Notes under the pieces: model-generated
Told to the model about the DNA's origin: nothing
The model's input: the letters and a program-made list of their open reading frames with translations, nothing else
Database searches by the model: none
Source of the DNA: Blepharisma japonicum
Lineage: Eukaryota; Ciliophora; Heterotrichea; Heterotrichida; Blepharismidae
Direction of reading: 5' to 3'
Assembly (NCBI GenBank): GCA_949751835.1
Contig: CATKHK010000006.1
Location: 62,001 to 126,000, forward strand
DNA: 64,000 bases
In this document: piece by piece, positions 33,111-47,128 of the stretch
Position numbering within the stretch: the first letter of the stretch is position 1
Layout: every line of letters starts with the position of its first letter
Position numbers and translations under genes: made by a program

Positions 33111-36100
33111 TTAATCGTCTTCTTCCCATCCTCCAGTTGCTCTTCCATCTAAATCAATGTCTGTACAATGAGTAATTGCATATAACATTTTTTCTTTCAT
33201 AACTTCTTTGTTTGTATATGCTGGCAATTCAATAGAAAAGAAACAAGTATGAGAGACTGGCAAATAATTGTTGACTGGTCCTTGAGGGAGGTATCGAGTG
33301 ATTTTCATATGTTTCCAGTCTTTTCCTGATGGCAGCTTGGATCTTCCCCACACAAATTTCAAATATAAAGATCTTTCTTTAGGAGTCATTTCTAATAAAA
33401 CTTCCCAAAAGGTAGAAATGTGAGGGTCATTTATGCTGCAGTTCTCGTAATCAGTATTTCCTTTAAGAATTTCTATATCAATATTTGAAGCTCCACAAAC
33501 AAGAGTTTCTACCTGTTTTCAGCTAAATAAATTTAAATAATCAATTGGTATCACTGCACTTATTCCATTTCTAATTGCTTCATACGCCTTTGCACCTTCA
33601 CTAAGCCTAAATTTTTCAATTAAATCAGCATACTCTTTCGCAGTTTCATAAGTAACTGGAATTTCTTTTCCATTCGGGATCAGCTCAACTTCACGTCCAC
33701 TTGAGTCTTTTGTGGTAAATTTCTCATCATAAGCATATGCAAAAGTCTCAGGCGTCAGCTGGTTTTCTGCAGGATTTCTTAAAATTTCTAAAATTTGGAC
33801 AGTGCATACATCAATGCCTCGGAGGTCTCTTGTGGTTAAAGGGTCCATTAGGAGGCGTTTTCAGAACAATGGAGGAAAAGATATATTTAAATTATTTTGG
33901 GTTCTGATAGCTGCCCCCATAAGTTTACCAAGGAATGTAAAAAGCTCGAGGTCTTGTGGGGTGTCTGCTGATGGGTTTATGATCCATGATTCACGGTTTT
34001 CGCCAATATTATGGACATTATTAGGGCATGGTACTAGGAGTCTTAGGTAGCTTGATTGGAGTTCGTCACACATGTTGCTCATAGACTCATTATAAGGCCC
34101 TCCTGCGTCGATAGAGGCTTCTCCACGATACGTGACTCGATATACTCTTTCTGAATTTCTGAACTCAGTATTAGGGATATTTATCATGCACCTATATATT
34201 TGTCCAAATATAGAAAACTGGCCATATACATCTACATCTTTTTTGTCCCTATGTCGTGCTGCTTTAGGACGATCTATAGTAATTTCTGTTCTTCTTTCAT
34301 TAACAGTTTTTGCTAAGCTGTCTTTTAAAATTCCATTTTTGAACCTGAAAAACACGTAGCTTCGAGAGCCTATAAACACCCTTTGCAGTTCAGACATAGA
34401 AGTTATAGAGTCTAGATGCAAATTAAATAAATACAAAGAAGATTCCACCCTTTTATTAAACCTCAGTAAAATTTGGTATAATTCTCGCATATCGTCTTTG
34501 CTAATTTTTTCTAATTCTTGATAGTAAATTAATTCGTTTTCGTTCGGATTAATTTCTTCATTTTTTAAATTCATGATGTCGAGACCTTTGGATTGGGTGA
34601 ATTCATCAAGGTAATTTACTAATTGTTCAGCGGCTCCATTTTTAAATAAATGCTTGTATTTTTGGGAGTAATTTTGCTGCCAGTCATTTTTAGTTTCTTC
34701 TGAGGCATAATTAAAATACGAATTTATCACATTTTTGGTCCTCCCAGTGAATTTTGGAATTATTTTAAATTTGTAGCCATAGTAGATAGAGTCATTATTT
34801 GAGGAAATATTTATAATATCGATATCTGTAGGAAATTTGGGAAATTCTGAAATAGTGATACTTTGTTCAGGAATTGTCAAAACTGAAACAAATTTCAGCG
34901 GCTCCATTTTGTCATTAAATTGGAAATTTGGTCTTTTTGTGACTAAAAATTTCCCATTTTTATAAAATTTGAATTTTCCTTCCTCAAAGTCTATATAGCA
35001 GCCAATAATGTCATTTACAGAAAATCCTTCTACATCTGAATAAATTATGATAGAGTTTTCGTGCTCTATGAGTTTCTGGGCCAATATTGATGAAAATGTG
35101 AATCCTAGGCCAATTTTTCCTCTTGAATTAATAGAAACTTCTACATAATTTCTTCCAATTTTTAGTTCAGGAGTAGTCGCGTATATTGAAGGGGAATCCT
35201 CAAATTTAATTAATGTCCTTTTATCAGTAGAGATGCTAGCATTTTCATTTAAATCGCTTCAGAAATGCTTTATTAAATAGCTGGAATTTATAGGATACCA
35301 TCCATATACAGTGTCACCTTTTGCAGTTAAATTATATTTATTGCCTTCTTTTTGTATACACTTTAAAGTTACAGATGAAGAATTATCACCAAAGCAGGCA
35401 ACTGGAGTTATGCTTTCAGAGATTTGAGTGAATTTGCAGACTTCTGTATCATTTTTGAAAAAAATTAACTCTTTAGTGTCAAAGTTTAGCAATATTGAAA
35501 GTAAGTCAGCTGAGGAGAAGCTGGGGCCATGGGTATTTGAGCCTTTACTGTAAAAGTCACCAGATTTTTTCCAAGTTCATGATTCTTTTTGGTAGCCAAT
35601 ACCTATACAGCTGTTGATGGCTGAGTCAATTTCGTCAGATTTTATGGCTCCAATATAAAAATTATCATTATTTCCATCACTGTCTAAGGCAAAAGTAATT
35701 TTTATAATCCCACTATTGAAATTTTGATTAAAAATAGCAGTTGCATACCCGTTCCCATTATCTCTTCTTGCAGTCCTATTTTTATTTTCTAGTAGAATTC
35801 CATTACCTTTAGGATTTTCCATCCAAAAGCAATCATTAAGCTGACTAAATGTCAAATTTTCCACATTTTCAACAGGAATTTTGCCTTTATTATCATAGCT
35901 AAAATAAATTGTCTCACTTGGATTCAGCATAGAATTGGGATCAATTTCTATATTAAGGAACAGTGCCCCTGGTATTTGAATTTTTTCCACTTTAGTTTGC
36001 CTTTTATAAGGATGCAGCGACTCTCTCTCCTCTTCTGCATTTTTACTGATCCTTTCTTTAAACCTGTCAAATAAAAACATTTCTAGTGCCTCATCTTTAT

Positions 36101-39100
36101 CTGTAAGCCCTTTCATATCAGAAACCAGCTCATTCAGCTCCATAAACCACTGTTCTTGATTTTCTATATTAGAAAAATTCCCAATTTCAAATAAAAATGT
36201 TATCAGGGCTTGCAAAATTTGGTTCCATGTTTTTGCAGCTTCATTTTCATGGTAAAGCTCATTGGCTTCTAATAGCGAAATTTCTATGATTTTTTCAATT
36301 GTAGGATTATTACTAATCATATAAGATTTCAATATATTTAAAGCCCGCAGTTTATCATCAACAGAATTTGCAGATAAAACAAATAAAAATAGTGGCTGAA
36401 GGAATCGAGGAGTATATAAAATTCTTAATTCTTCATTAGTAATTGCGAATTCTCTGAGTTTTTCAAGCATCCAAAGAGCACCGTTAGGTTTTACTGTCTT
36501 TTCGCCGCCAAGAGAAGTGGCGGTAAATCGATATCCTCAGTCATTTCGAGAGCCATCACTATGAAAATACCAATAAATCGTGCTTCGTTGGACCTCAAAA
36601 GAAACCCACTTAGCAGTCCCAGTTCCTGAAAAGTTTTTAATTTCTCCTTGTTTTGAAGGTTTTTCATAAAATTTCAAATAATCGCATGATTCTTCAGTGG
36701 CACATCTTGGGTCAAATTCTATACGGATTCCATTCGCCCCCGGGAAAGAAATGACCCCTTCAGCGTCAAAATTGTCTGCATAAGGATGGACGCTTTCGTA
36801 AGTTGAAGATTTTGATCCTGAGGTGTTGCTAATTAAATAGGAAATTAAAATATTTAAGCACTCTTTTGCGGCTTTTAATCGGAAATTTTCACCATCTAAA
36901 TTTTGTAGTAGTTTTCTAATAGGAGCTTCAAGGTGGTCTAATTCAGACTCTAGATGAGTTAAAAGACGTCCAAGGCTGGTTCTGCCTGGCATTGTGGTAA
37001 TCATATTAGGGTATTTTTTAAGTGTGCTGACTAGTAATTTCTTTGATATTGCCAGTCTTCTATTTTCTTCTATATCAAGCAATAAATTATAAAGCTCCAT
37101 AAGCGATAATCCATCATAATTAGCTGAGTCGTCTGTTTGAGCACCATTTGAATTTCCCCCAATTTTACGGTCTACTAGTCCATGAGTATCAGTCTCTGAC
37201 ATTTCCATAGATTTTAAAGGAATAATAGGACAATTTAGCACTGAATCTGCATTTTTTACAGCCACAAAAATATAATAATTTTTTATGTCTTGTGATGCAA
37301 TATTTAAAGCTCTACCCTCTTTGTCAGTAATTAATTGATATCCGTATGGCAAAATTATAGAATACACAGAAGTTACTTTTATAAAAGCAATATCTTTGAT
37401 AGAAGGGTTATTTTTTTCTGGTTGAGAAATTTTGATGGATACTTGGTTAGTTCTGTCATCATTGATGCTTAGATCTCCAATATCAGTAAATCCTGCAGCA
37501 CCTCCAGCTATAGAAAAACCTATGCAAGCGTTTCCGTTTGTTTTTTTTTCTTTTTTCATAGCTAATATTTTTCTTTTCGGGATTTCAAATTTAATTTCAT
37601 TTCCATTTTCATATATTTTTGCTATATGGTACCCAGGTGGGACTTTTTCAATTTTATCGAAAATTTTGATATCAGTCACCATTTCTTGTTCTAAACTTAA
37701 TGGTGGATTGTTCATATTTTCCACACCAAAACGATTCAACGCATAATCAATTGCTGAGCTCAAGTCGCTTGATGCTTTTAATGCTTCTTCTATTTCTTCG
37801 TCTGAAAATCCAAGCAATTGTAACCTTAATTTGTCTAAATATTGATCTTTTATTTGGACTTTTACATACCTTTCCCCTCCTTCTAACTCTTTGGGAGCCT
37901 CAATTTTTGATTGAAGCTCACCATCGTATTTATTTTCATAGACCTCAAAGCATAATAAACTGGCAGAAGCTCCAATATCTAGGTAAACCCCAAAATCTCC
38001 TATTTTAATTCCATTAAATACTGTTCCGCATATTTTTTCTATATGAATTTTTGAATTCTCATTTATAATTGTTACCTCTCCATTAGCTTTTGCATAAATT
38101 CTTATAATTAAAGGCTCAAATAAGCTTGCTTCTCCGTTTGCTTCATTATTTATAGCGAAATGAGGCCTTCCTATTGCAGTGGTGATACCAATTTCTAAAT
38201 CTCCTACAATAAGTCCACAAGAAAGTTTATTGTTTATAGCTTGGCCTTGTATAGCTGCCATTATTGTGATAGAGGCTAAAGGCTCGATATTTTTTTGAAA
38301 AATATCATAAAGTAAAGAATTTTTATATTCTTTTCTTTCAGAAGTTTGCTTTGGATTTTTTATTACAAAATGTTTAGTTTCATTTTGGTAAAATTCGGAT
38401 TTTCCAGTTAAGTCTTTAATCTTAAAAGAGCCTTCTTTAAACAGAGCCAATCTATAGATCTGCCCTGCTACTTTTTGCACCTTTTCTGGTTCTTTTCAAT
38501 CAATAATAGCTTGCTTTTCTTTAATCCCCATTTCAAAGCATTTCACAATTTTCACAATCGGTATATCTACAGACACCAATTCAATCGCTAATAGCTGGTC
38601 ATTATCGTTTCATTGGGCGATTTTATTTTGAGCTTCTTCTTCAGTTAATTGCTTTTCTTCCTCTTCTTTTTTTTCTTCACCTTGTGATACTGGTTTTAAA
38701 TGTAATTTTTTGGCTATTTCACTGATGAGCCTATTATAGCTGTTTTTACTAGTCGTTAACTGTGGCTTACTCTTAGAAATTACATTACCTATAATATTTT
38801 CTATTTCTGAATATTTTGGCTCTTTGGATTCTAAGGTGTCGATCATACAGACCATGGAAATTATATCAAGTTTTGTATATAAAGCACGGAGGTTTGCGAT
38901 GGAGTCACAGCTCGCGTTTATTAAAACATTTGAAGAGCTTCGAAGGGTTTCCCAGAATGAAATTGTGGAAGCGCTTATGCGGTCTTTTTCCTCACTATCA
39001 AGCTGATCGTTTAGCTTTGTATTAATTTGGGCTTCTATTGAGTCAATTTTTTCAAGATTTTCAGTTATAGTTGTATCTTCGATTATGGAATAAAATCTTG

Positions 39101-42100
39101 CATTTGGGTTAGTGATTTCTTTAATAATTCCTCGAGGAAGAGAACAGTTTAATAGCTTTGCATGGGAAAGAACTGTTGGTATTACACCATATCCATCAAA
39201 ATTTTTAGATGATGAAGCCATAAAATACAAAGCACCTGCATGAATTGCTGACAAAGGATTCCCTAGCATTAAAGATTCAGAGCCATCCCTTAGGGTTCTT
39301 ATCAACGCTTCTACTACCTCATATCTTCACCTTTCAACAGCAGTAAGTGATAAAAGCAAACTTTCAGCTTCATAGGCCCATCTAAGTGATATTTCTTTTG
39401 AGCTTTCATTTTCATACCAAATTGTGCCTTTTCCAATTTTAATAAGTAAAAATGAAATAAAATCGAATTTATTTCCAGTTAATTTTCCAATTTTTTCCCA
39501 ATAAGGAATGAATGTTTGTGGAGAATGCTGGGTAGAAATTATATGTCGTAATATCCGAGTTCCTAGTAGAATTGTTTTTGCGGAAGGAATTGCAAAGGTA
39601 ATTTTTAATAGAGTGTCAAAATATTCCTCACGTGCAATGAGCTTTGTAAGACAATGAGAGCCAAGCGACCCATATAGTGCTCATAATAATGAGCTGATAA
39701 AGTCAATTTGCCCTGATATTGCTTTTGATGTAGATTTGCATGATAATGGCAACTCGTTATACATAGAAATTGCATCTTTGATTTCATTGTAATAGTCTTG
39801 GAATTTTTCTTTGTTTGAGGTTATAGCTTTTATTGTTATATAAAAATCTAAATTCCCTGCTTCATCTTTAAATTCTGCTGGCGCATTTTCTGGAATTTTT
39901 TCTGGAATAATTATCCCTGGCTCATCCGCTGATAAAAATAATTCCAAAAATTTAGCAAAAGAATTTTCAACTGACTGCTTGATTCTTCTATTAAAATTTT
40001 CTATAACTTGGCGTATATTTGTCATATTATAGTCTTCTAAGGCTTCATAATAATCATTTCTAAGATGATGCCACAGCTGGGAGTTGCTTATATAATTCTG
40101 TATATCTTGTGGAAACTGGTCACTGAAATTTTTAAATACATTTAAATATCTGAAAAAATCATATTCGCCTTTAGAATTTTTATTTTCTTCATAACATTCC
40201 AAAGTATCTACAATAGAAGAGTCTAGTCTTATAAGATCATTTTGCTGGATTATTCCTTTCATAGCAGGATCAGCTTTATTAATAAAATCATCAATGATTT
40301 CACATAAATAAAATCCTTCGAAATTTTCTGTTTCCTTTTTAAACTGTCTTATCCATTCTTTTACTGGATTTTTTACCAATTCACTCGAAATTATATTTTT
40401 TCCGATCCAGTTTTCTCCTTTTACAATTTGTGAAATTATGAATTGGTCGTTATTTTGAGCCATAAAAATTTTGTCAAATTTGAGCTCGTCAAATAAAACT
40501 TTAATAAAGATTTCTTGAATTAAATTTTTTTTGGATTCGTTAGGCTCAACCCATGAGCCGACAATTGAGTATAAAATTTGTTTAAATAATCCTCATGAGC
40601 TTTTGGATAATTTTAACTTTAATAATTCTCGGGTTTTTGTGTCAAACTCTAGCTCAGGGGAAAGCAAATCTTCATAGTTCGTAAAAGAAAATTCTAAATT
40701 GTTTGAAATTCCTGTCAGATATTTTTGATTTGGTTTTTCCACATCTCTTTTTATTAAAATATATTTTCTTTCGCCTTTAAATAAAATCTCCTCTGTTGCC
40801 TTTTCATATCCATTAATTAGATGGTTTTCTAATAAAATTTCGGCAATAGGCTGAGCCTCTCCACCTTTTTCAATTACTAAATATAAATTATTCTCATCTT
40901 TTTTTTCTTCTAATAATATTTTTTCAGAATTTTCGGGTACTTCATTTTCTTTAAAAATTCCCAATTTAGTTATGCAGGATTCTTTTTGGAAAAGCTTTGC
41001 AATTTCGTCTTCTCCAAAATTACCTTTAGCCCATTTAAGTAAATGTGAAATCGTCATTGAAAATTGTTTTTCTAAAATCAAATCCCCATCAATTCCTTTT
41101 AAAGGGTAGCTCATAGCTTCAATTACAGATAAATAATACTCATAATCAGAAATTTTATTTTTATTGTCATCATTTTTTTTCAGCTCTTTTTGCAAAGTTT
41201 CATAAACTTCAAAAAATGAATGCTGCACACATTTTAACAAAAATGGGTCAATTCCTTCTAATCCATCCCAACAGTGATGTTTTACACCTTTTTTCTTCAA
41301 AGAGTCACTGAAAATTTTAACAATCGCAGTTTCATTTTTATTAGAATTTTTAATCAAATCAGAAAACAACAATAATCCAAGTACTCTTGCAATCCCTTTA
41401 GTTCGCCTTTTTTCTACAGTTTCTATGATTTCTTGAAGTGGAACTGATGATTCTAAAAATTTGGTAACAAAATCAGCGACTTTAAGAAATTCTTTAATAT
41501 CTTCGTTTTCAGGTTCTTTTATTTTGGAGGCTGTTGTAAGAAGACCTTTTAGTTTTGATGAGGTTATAACTGCCTTTTTGACTGCTTTTCATTTGCTTGC
41601 GGTTTTAAGAGGAAGAGAGTTTTTACTTTGCATCCTTGCAACACTTGACAATAAATTTTTCATTACTTTGTTGACACCAAGCTCATTTAAGCTAAATCTA
41701 TATTCTCCTGCTAATAATAATGCTGATTTTATTACAATGTCTCTATTTATGTCTGTATAAGTAATATCTGGGTTCCCATGATCCATTAGCTGCTGTTTAT
41801 GCTTTTGTGCCCACCCTCTTATTAAATTACTTTGCTTTATAATAAATTTCAGTGTCAATCCAACGTCCTCAGGAGAGTCAAAAATCTTATTAACTGTGTC
41901 AATTACATCAAAAAATGCAATATATACTGCAAAAATTGCTCTTTCAGCCTGATCCATTTCTAAGCCTCCAATATTAGTAGAAGGTCCGAAAATTCCTGCT
42001 TTTTTCTTTAAATTTGCCCATGCTGCTTTAACTCTGTCACTTCCGTCAATTAATTCTTGTAAAAATTGGATGTTAGAAAAGCTAGGATTTTTCTTAATTT

Positions 42101-45100
42101 TTTGATATGCAATAATATAGTCGCCAAGTGTTATGGCTGAAGACCTGCTTTTTACTATACGCTTTTTGATTGATTCAGGGTAGCCTGATAATGTTAGCGC
42201 TCTTTTAGCTTTTTTGACTAAACTTTTATTAGTCGCTAGGGTAATTAAATCTTGGTTTATAGGCGAAGGGTCTTTGATTATTGCTAATGCGTTATCAGAT
42301 ATTCCATATTTCAGCATAGGATTTGCTAATAATCTAACAATTTCTTCATTTTCTGGCTTACTATCATATTCTCCAGATACTAAATTTGATGCAATAATTC
42401 CCATCAAAATCTTTCCCGCTTGCATGATACTTGTAGGCCAGACTTCTGTGTATCTTGCCTCTATATAAGATTTTATTTCAATTTTCCATCCATAGTCATT
42501 TTGCGACCCATCTGAATGAAAAGTAAAAAATAATAAAGGATTTTTTACTTCAAAAGGTTCTTTAGGCCAATCAGTACCTGTCCATTTAGCAAGTTTATTC
42601 ACCTTCTCTTTTTCAGTTCACAGTTCTAAATAATCGCAGCTGTTTTCTGTTTTGCATTGAGGATCAAAGATCAATGTATATTTTTTTGCTCTTGGAAATT
42701 GTATTAAATATTCAGTATTCATATTATCTTTATAGTTATGCTCGCTTTCAAAAATCTGGCTAAAAGCTTTTGGTTCTGTATTCAAAATTGAAGGTTTTAC
42801 TGGAAATCGGCGGAGTAACAATATTAAAGTTTGAATTTCTGATAAAATTTTTGACAAGAAATTTATATCTGTTTTTATGACCATAAGTAAATGCAAAAAT
42901 ATTTCAAGTGTTTGATTAATAAACGTGTCTTTGGATTTTATGTAAAATTCGTCAGGAATTTCTCCATTAGGGTATAGCTCGAAAATTTGTTTAATTATTT
43001 CAGAAGTTGCTTTGAAAAAGGAGAGTGAGTATAAAGATAAAATTTCAAGCCATTTTGATGAAAATGTAGATTTAGCTGCTTGAGAAAAAATAGCGGTTTG
43101 TGTGGTTTCTAATAGTTTTATTAAAGAAATATCATAAGGCTTTCCTTGTATTGCTTTTGTAGATTCTTGGGATGCAAATTCAATTAGTAAGTCGATAAAT
43201 TTTCTTATTAATATTTCTTGGTCTTCTCCTACAAGGTCTAATGCTGAAAATAATTTTTCTGGCTTTTTCATTTCGCTGAAAATTTTTTCCTGCAGCTTCA
43301 TTAATCCTTCATTATCTTCTTTATTTTTTTTTCTATTTTCAAGCCGAGTAACCATAAATAAAAGTTTTTCTTTAGGATCTCCATAAAATATATCAAAGCA
43401 TAAACTTATGGTCAGCGATGCTTCTTCTGACGATTTCGTATTAGGCAAAAGTAATATTAATTCTGTCGAATGGTCAAATATTCTTTTTTTTATTTGAGAA
43501 GTTAGATCATTTTCACTATGAAACTCTGATATCAACAAATGTGCCCTAATAATTTTTTGTAATGATATAAAACAGTTATGACAATTTTCTAAATTCAGCT
43601 TCGAAAACTCATTTTTCTTAACTATAATTATGATTTTTTCAAAAATTATGTCAATTTGGTCTAATATAGAGCATTGCAAATCTATTGAAATTCCTTTCTT
43701 TTTTGGTTGAGTAAATGCTTTATTTTCACTTTGAAGGAAGTTCAGGACATTTTCATTAACATTAGCTAGCTTATTCAATATAAATGTCAAAATATCTCCT
43801 GATGTTACTCCTAAATACTCATCGTTAATTTCTTCATTTCCCAAAATTTTAAATAATTTATTTTCTTTGAAATTATTTTCCACATGCTTTTCTATGCCCA
43901 ATAATTTTGCAACTTCTTCAGGATAATCCTCAGGATTAATCAGTCGTATTTTTGATACTCCACTTTGGCTTGTATAAATTCTAACGACATCAGGCAGAGG
44001 TTTATGCTTTTCTTGAGGCTCTTTAATTCCATTTTTATAAAAAGTGACTGTTTTCTCATTCATATCTAAAAGCATTCCTATTTTATCTCCAATACTTCAT
44101 TTTTCCCATTTATAAATTTCAGTGCTTTTCAGCCATATAGTGGAATCTGCTTGATATGCAATAGTTGCGAAGCTGTTTTCTGCCCAACAGGTAAGTGAGT
44201 TGTATTTTGCATCAGCAACTCCAAGCATTAAATTCTCAGTAGAAAGCTTATCTATTATTGCTTCGAAGTAGTGGATGCCTGATCGAAATTCCTCCTCTCC
44301 AAGAACTGTTGACCAACCACTTTCTCCAGATACAGCGGTCCCATAATCTTCTATATTACTTTCAGGCCCACATTTATCTGCACTTCATTTTGAGGATAAA
44401 GACCCAAAATCTTTAAAAATTTTTAATAAAGGAAAAACTGCTTCTAAAACTTGTCTATCAATTTGACTCACAGCAAAAAGGCTTATAGCCAGTGTTAAAA
44501 TTGTATTTAAATTCCCAGAAGCAATACATAGCGACAGCAGCGGTACAAAATTTGTTTTTCTTTCATTTCTCAAAATTGAATCAAAAAATTGAGTAATTAC
44601 AGTTAAACTATTAACAATCGCTAGCTCATTTGACTGTAAAGACAGAGGTGGAATTTCTTTTAAAATTTCACAAGCTTGCTGTATTAATCTCTCATGAAGC
44701 TCAGGCTTAATTTCTTTAACTGCTTCTATAATCATAATAATAGTTCCGAGCCCAGCACTGATCGCAATTTCTGCTTTATTTGATATTGCTGGTTTTTTTA
44801 TTTTATCTTTTTTCTCCTCATTTATACCTCTCAATTTATTAAATTGTTCAATTCTCAATAAACTCTCAAACGATTTTGAAATTGCCTGGAATTTTTTTAT
44901 AATTTCTTTTGTGGATGAATCTTCGGTTCTTTTTCTGAAAATGTCTTCAATTAGATTTTTTATTGCATCAGCATGCTTTTCGTGAAAGCAGTCAGGGTTA
45001 TCAAGGCTTAATATCATGGATTCTTCTTGGTCAGTTGTGACATCTTCTTCTTTTGGTTTGGTTTTTTCAAGTCCTGGGGCTTGATAGACGTCAAGATCAG

Positions 45101-45239
45101 ATCTGGATGAGAGAGAATCCATGTCAAAAATAATGGAAGGGTTTGATATGAAAGCTAAGTCATCTTTTAAGGTTTTAGAAATTCGGTCGAGGTCTAAGGA
45201 ATCAACTCTTGATAATATATCACTCAAAGAGTTACCCAT
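33111..45239 (-). CDS. Giant HECT E3 ubiquitin ligase, 4042 aa
   Basis: ATG 45239 (MGNSLSD, a possible N-myristoylation signal) to TAA 33111-33113. All pieces lie in one phase, joined by at least 11 in-frame TGA=Trp codons, with no intron. Modules by rough residue: SPRY-like ~300-440; CUB-like with DPQCKTENSCDYLEL ~840-930; UBA ~2465-2500 (LLGFSDEEIEEALKASSDL); a second CUB-like unit with FDPRCATEESCDYLKFYE ~2820-2920; a third, weaker unit ~3075; SPRY-like ~3150-3300 and another ~3380; HECT ~3650-4042. The catalytic Cys is in LPVSHTCFF (codon 33243-33245). The Trp of WKQVETLVCG, conserved in HERC-type HECT domains, is a TGA. The HECT domain resembles HERC/HECTD4 types, but no RCC1 repeats are visible. 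Targets unknown. Confidence 0.93.
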
Positions 45240-45754
45240 TTTTCTATTATAGACAGTTTCATATTGAAATAGACAGAACAAGTTAGGGTAAGAAAGCCTT
45301 AATGTTTAATTGGAAGGGGTTTTAGATAATGAAAATCTATGAAGGGTTTTGATAATTCTAATTTTTTATAGATAAAATATTTGATCTGAAGAAATAATAA
45401 GATTTACATAATTTGTGTATGAAAAGGGGAAAATAGTCCCTTAGTCAAAAAATATTTTGTTTGATATTTTGAATTAATTTCCCTATTTTTATATGCAGTG
45501 ATATCAGAAACTAAATGAACTTCTATTGTTTCCAGCTTTTTCTTTATAACTATAAGCATATATCAATTGAAATATATTTCAGAACTTGATGCATTATTTT
45601 ACTCATAAAGAAAAAGAGTTTAATGTAAGATTAAGGTTTATAAATTTTGCGCTCTATATAGTTTGATAATAAATCATATTTAATAAAAAGGAAAACTAAT
45701 CTATTAGTATCATCAAATATCATCATTTATACCACGTCTCAATAAAAATTGTTT
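45240..45754. other. Intergenic region upstream of HECT gene
   Basis: Contains the HECT promoter. AT-rich; no gene or RNA recognised. Confidence 0.6.
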
Positions 45755-46327
45755 TTAAATTACAAATGGTAGCCTATTTGATAAATTTTTCTTCAGAAAG
45801 TTAAATTCCTTTATCCTCTTAGGCAAATTAGCTGTTGGAGGCAATTTAAGATTTTTATTATATTTGAATTTCTCACAAGTTTCAATTTTCAATACTTCTT
45901 TTTTAACTTTTCCAGAATTGAGTACTTTTCTTCCTAAGCTGCTGTCAGACTTAACCTTCTTTAAATAAGTGTTATTTAACGTCAAATTTTGTTTTGATAA
46001 ACTACGCTGGCTGTTTCCATTATTTGAAAATCATTTAATTTTATTGTTCTTTGGTCTAGAAGAGGGAACTCTACTTCTTGAAGAGCTGTTTATCAGGGTT
46101 TTTCCAAGCTCAGTAAAGTTATTAAGATTTTTGATAGTAATTTTATAGTCTTGATCAAGCTCATATAGGTGATATGATGAAATTCCAAGTTCTATTTTAT
46201 GAACTGGAACTGGACTTCTTATCGGTGTGTGTGCCAATTTATATAAATATAATTGCCATTTTATTTTACACAGAATATAATTAATACAAGATATCAATCC
46301 ATTAACTTTAAAGCAGAAATTCTTCAC
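45755..46327 (-). CDS. Doubtful basic ORF without an ATG
   Basis: An open frame on the minus strand from ~46327 to TAA 45755-45757, crossing one TGA=Trp at 46031-46033. The protein would be basic and Ser/Lys/Asn-rich (SSRSRVPSSRPKNNKIK, later LPPTANLPKRIKEFNFLKKN). Its style is like other small disordered proteins in this window. However, no in-frame ATG exists anywhere in it, and I found no 15-nt intron that would supply one from upstream. It may be a real gene whose first exon I missed, or a decayed gene. Family unknown. Confidence 0.35.
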
Positions 46328-47128
46328 CTATCTTGCTTCTCTATCAAAACTTCAATAAACTCTAATAAAATTTAAAAATCACCAAAAGGAAAACTTCAAT
46401 TCTATACATCAAGAATATCTCCAATTTATTTTATCATTATCTGTATTTCCAAAATTATTATGTGAGATCTATTTGCATCTCTATATATAGATCATAAATC
46501 AGTGCACACTCCAAAGAATCCATGCCTTCTTCAGCTCAAATTCTCTTAGTTCCTCTAAAAGTATCTACACTTGTCTTTTAAATGCACTCCACATCAAGCA
46601 CATGATGCTCATGCAGATGATAATCTTGTCACGAAATACCATTTTGTGTATAAAAAGATTATTATTTATGGAAGATAAGATGTGCATACGGAAATCTCAT
46701 AAATATAAATGATAAAAGACATAGATATAATCTTTAAAAATATAAGCGGATCAAAAATATTGCCGGGTTGTGGCTAGATCTGGCGTAATAATTACCCACT
46801 TGCTATCAAAATGAATAGGCAATGTGTAGCCAAGGATATGATAGGCTATCATTTCTAAACTATATATGATATGGCAATAATGAAAAAATGTCTTCATGAA
46901 AACTCCAAATTAATCTTATCCTTTCTTGAAAAGTGATCCCAAAATTCGTGAAACCCAATAAGTTTATTATTTCGCATACATATTTTATAAAATACCAACT
47001 AATTAACTGAACTTAGAGGCTATATAAATTGTTCGTTATATTTTATAAAAATTTATTAATCATAGACTACTTTACTTGAAATTTTCGAATAAATAATTAA
47101 TTATAATCCATAATTAAAATTATCAACA
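46328..47128. other. Gene-free region with a moderately GC-richer stretch
   Basis: About 800 bp without a coding frame. The part 46450-46870 is less AT-rich than ordinary spacers here and holds inverted segments (for example CATCAAGCACATGATGCTCATG near 46592 and GGGTTGTGGC...ACCCAC near 46765-46800). No tRNA, snRNA or snoRNA could be recognised. It could be a decayed gene or an RNA gene. Confidence 0.4.

Noticed and set aside
45239-45281. HECT gene start upstream at 45281
   Set aside because: That codon is TTG; the first ATG in frame is at 45239 and gives MGNSL.
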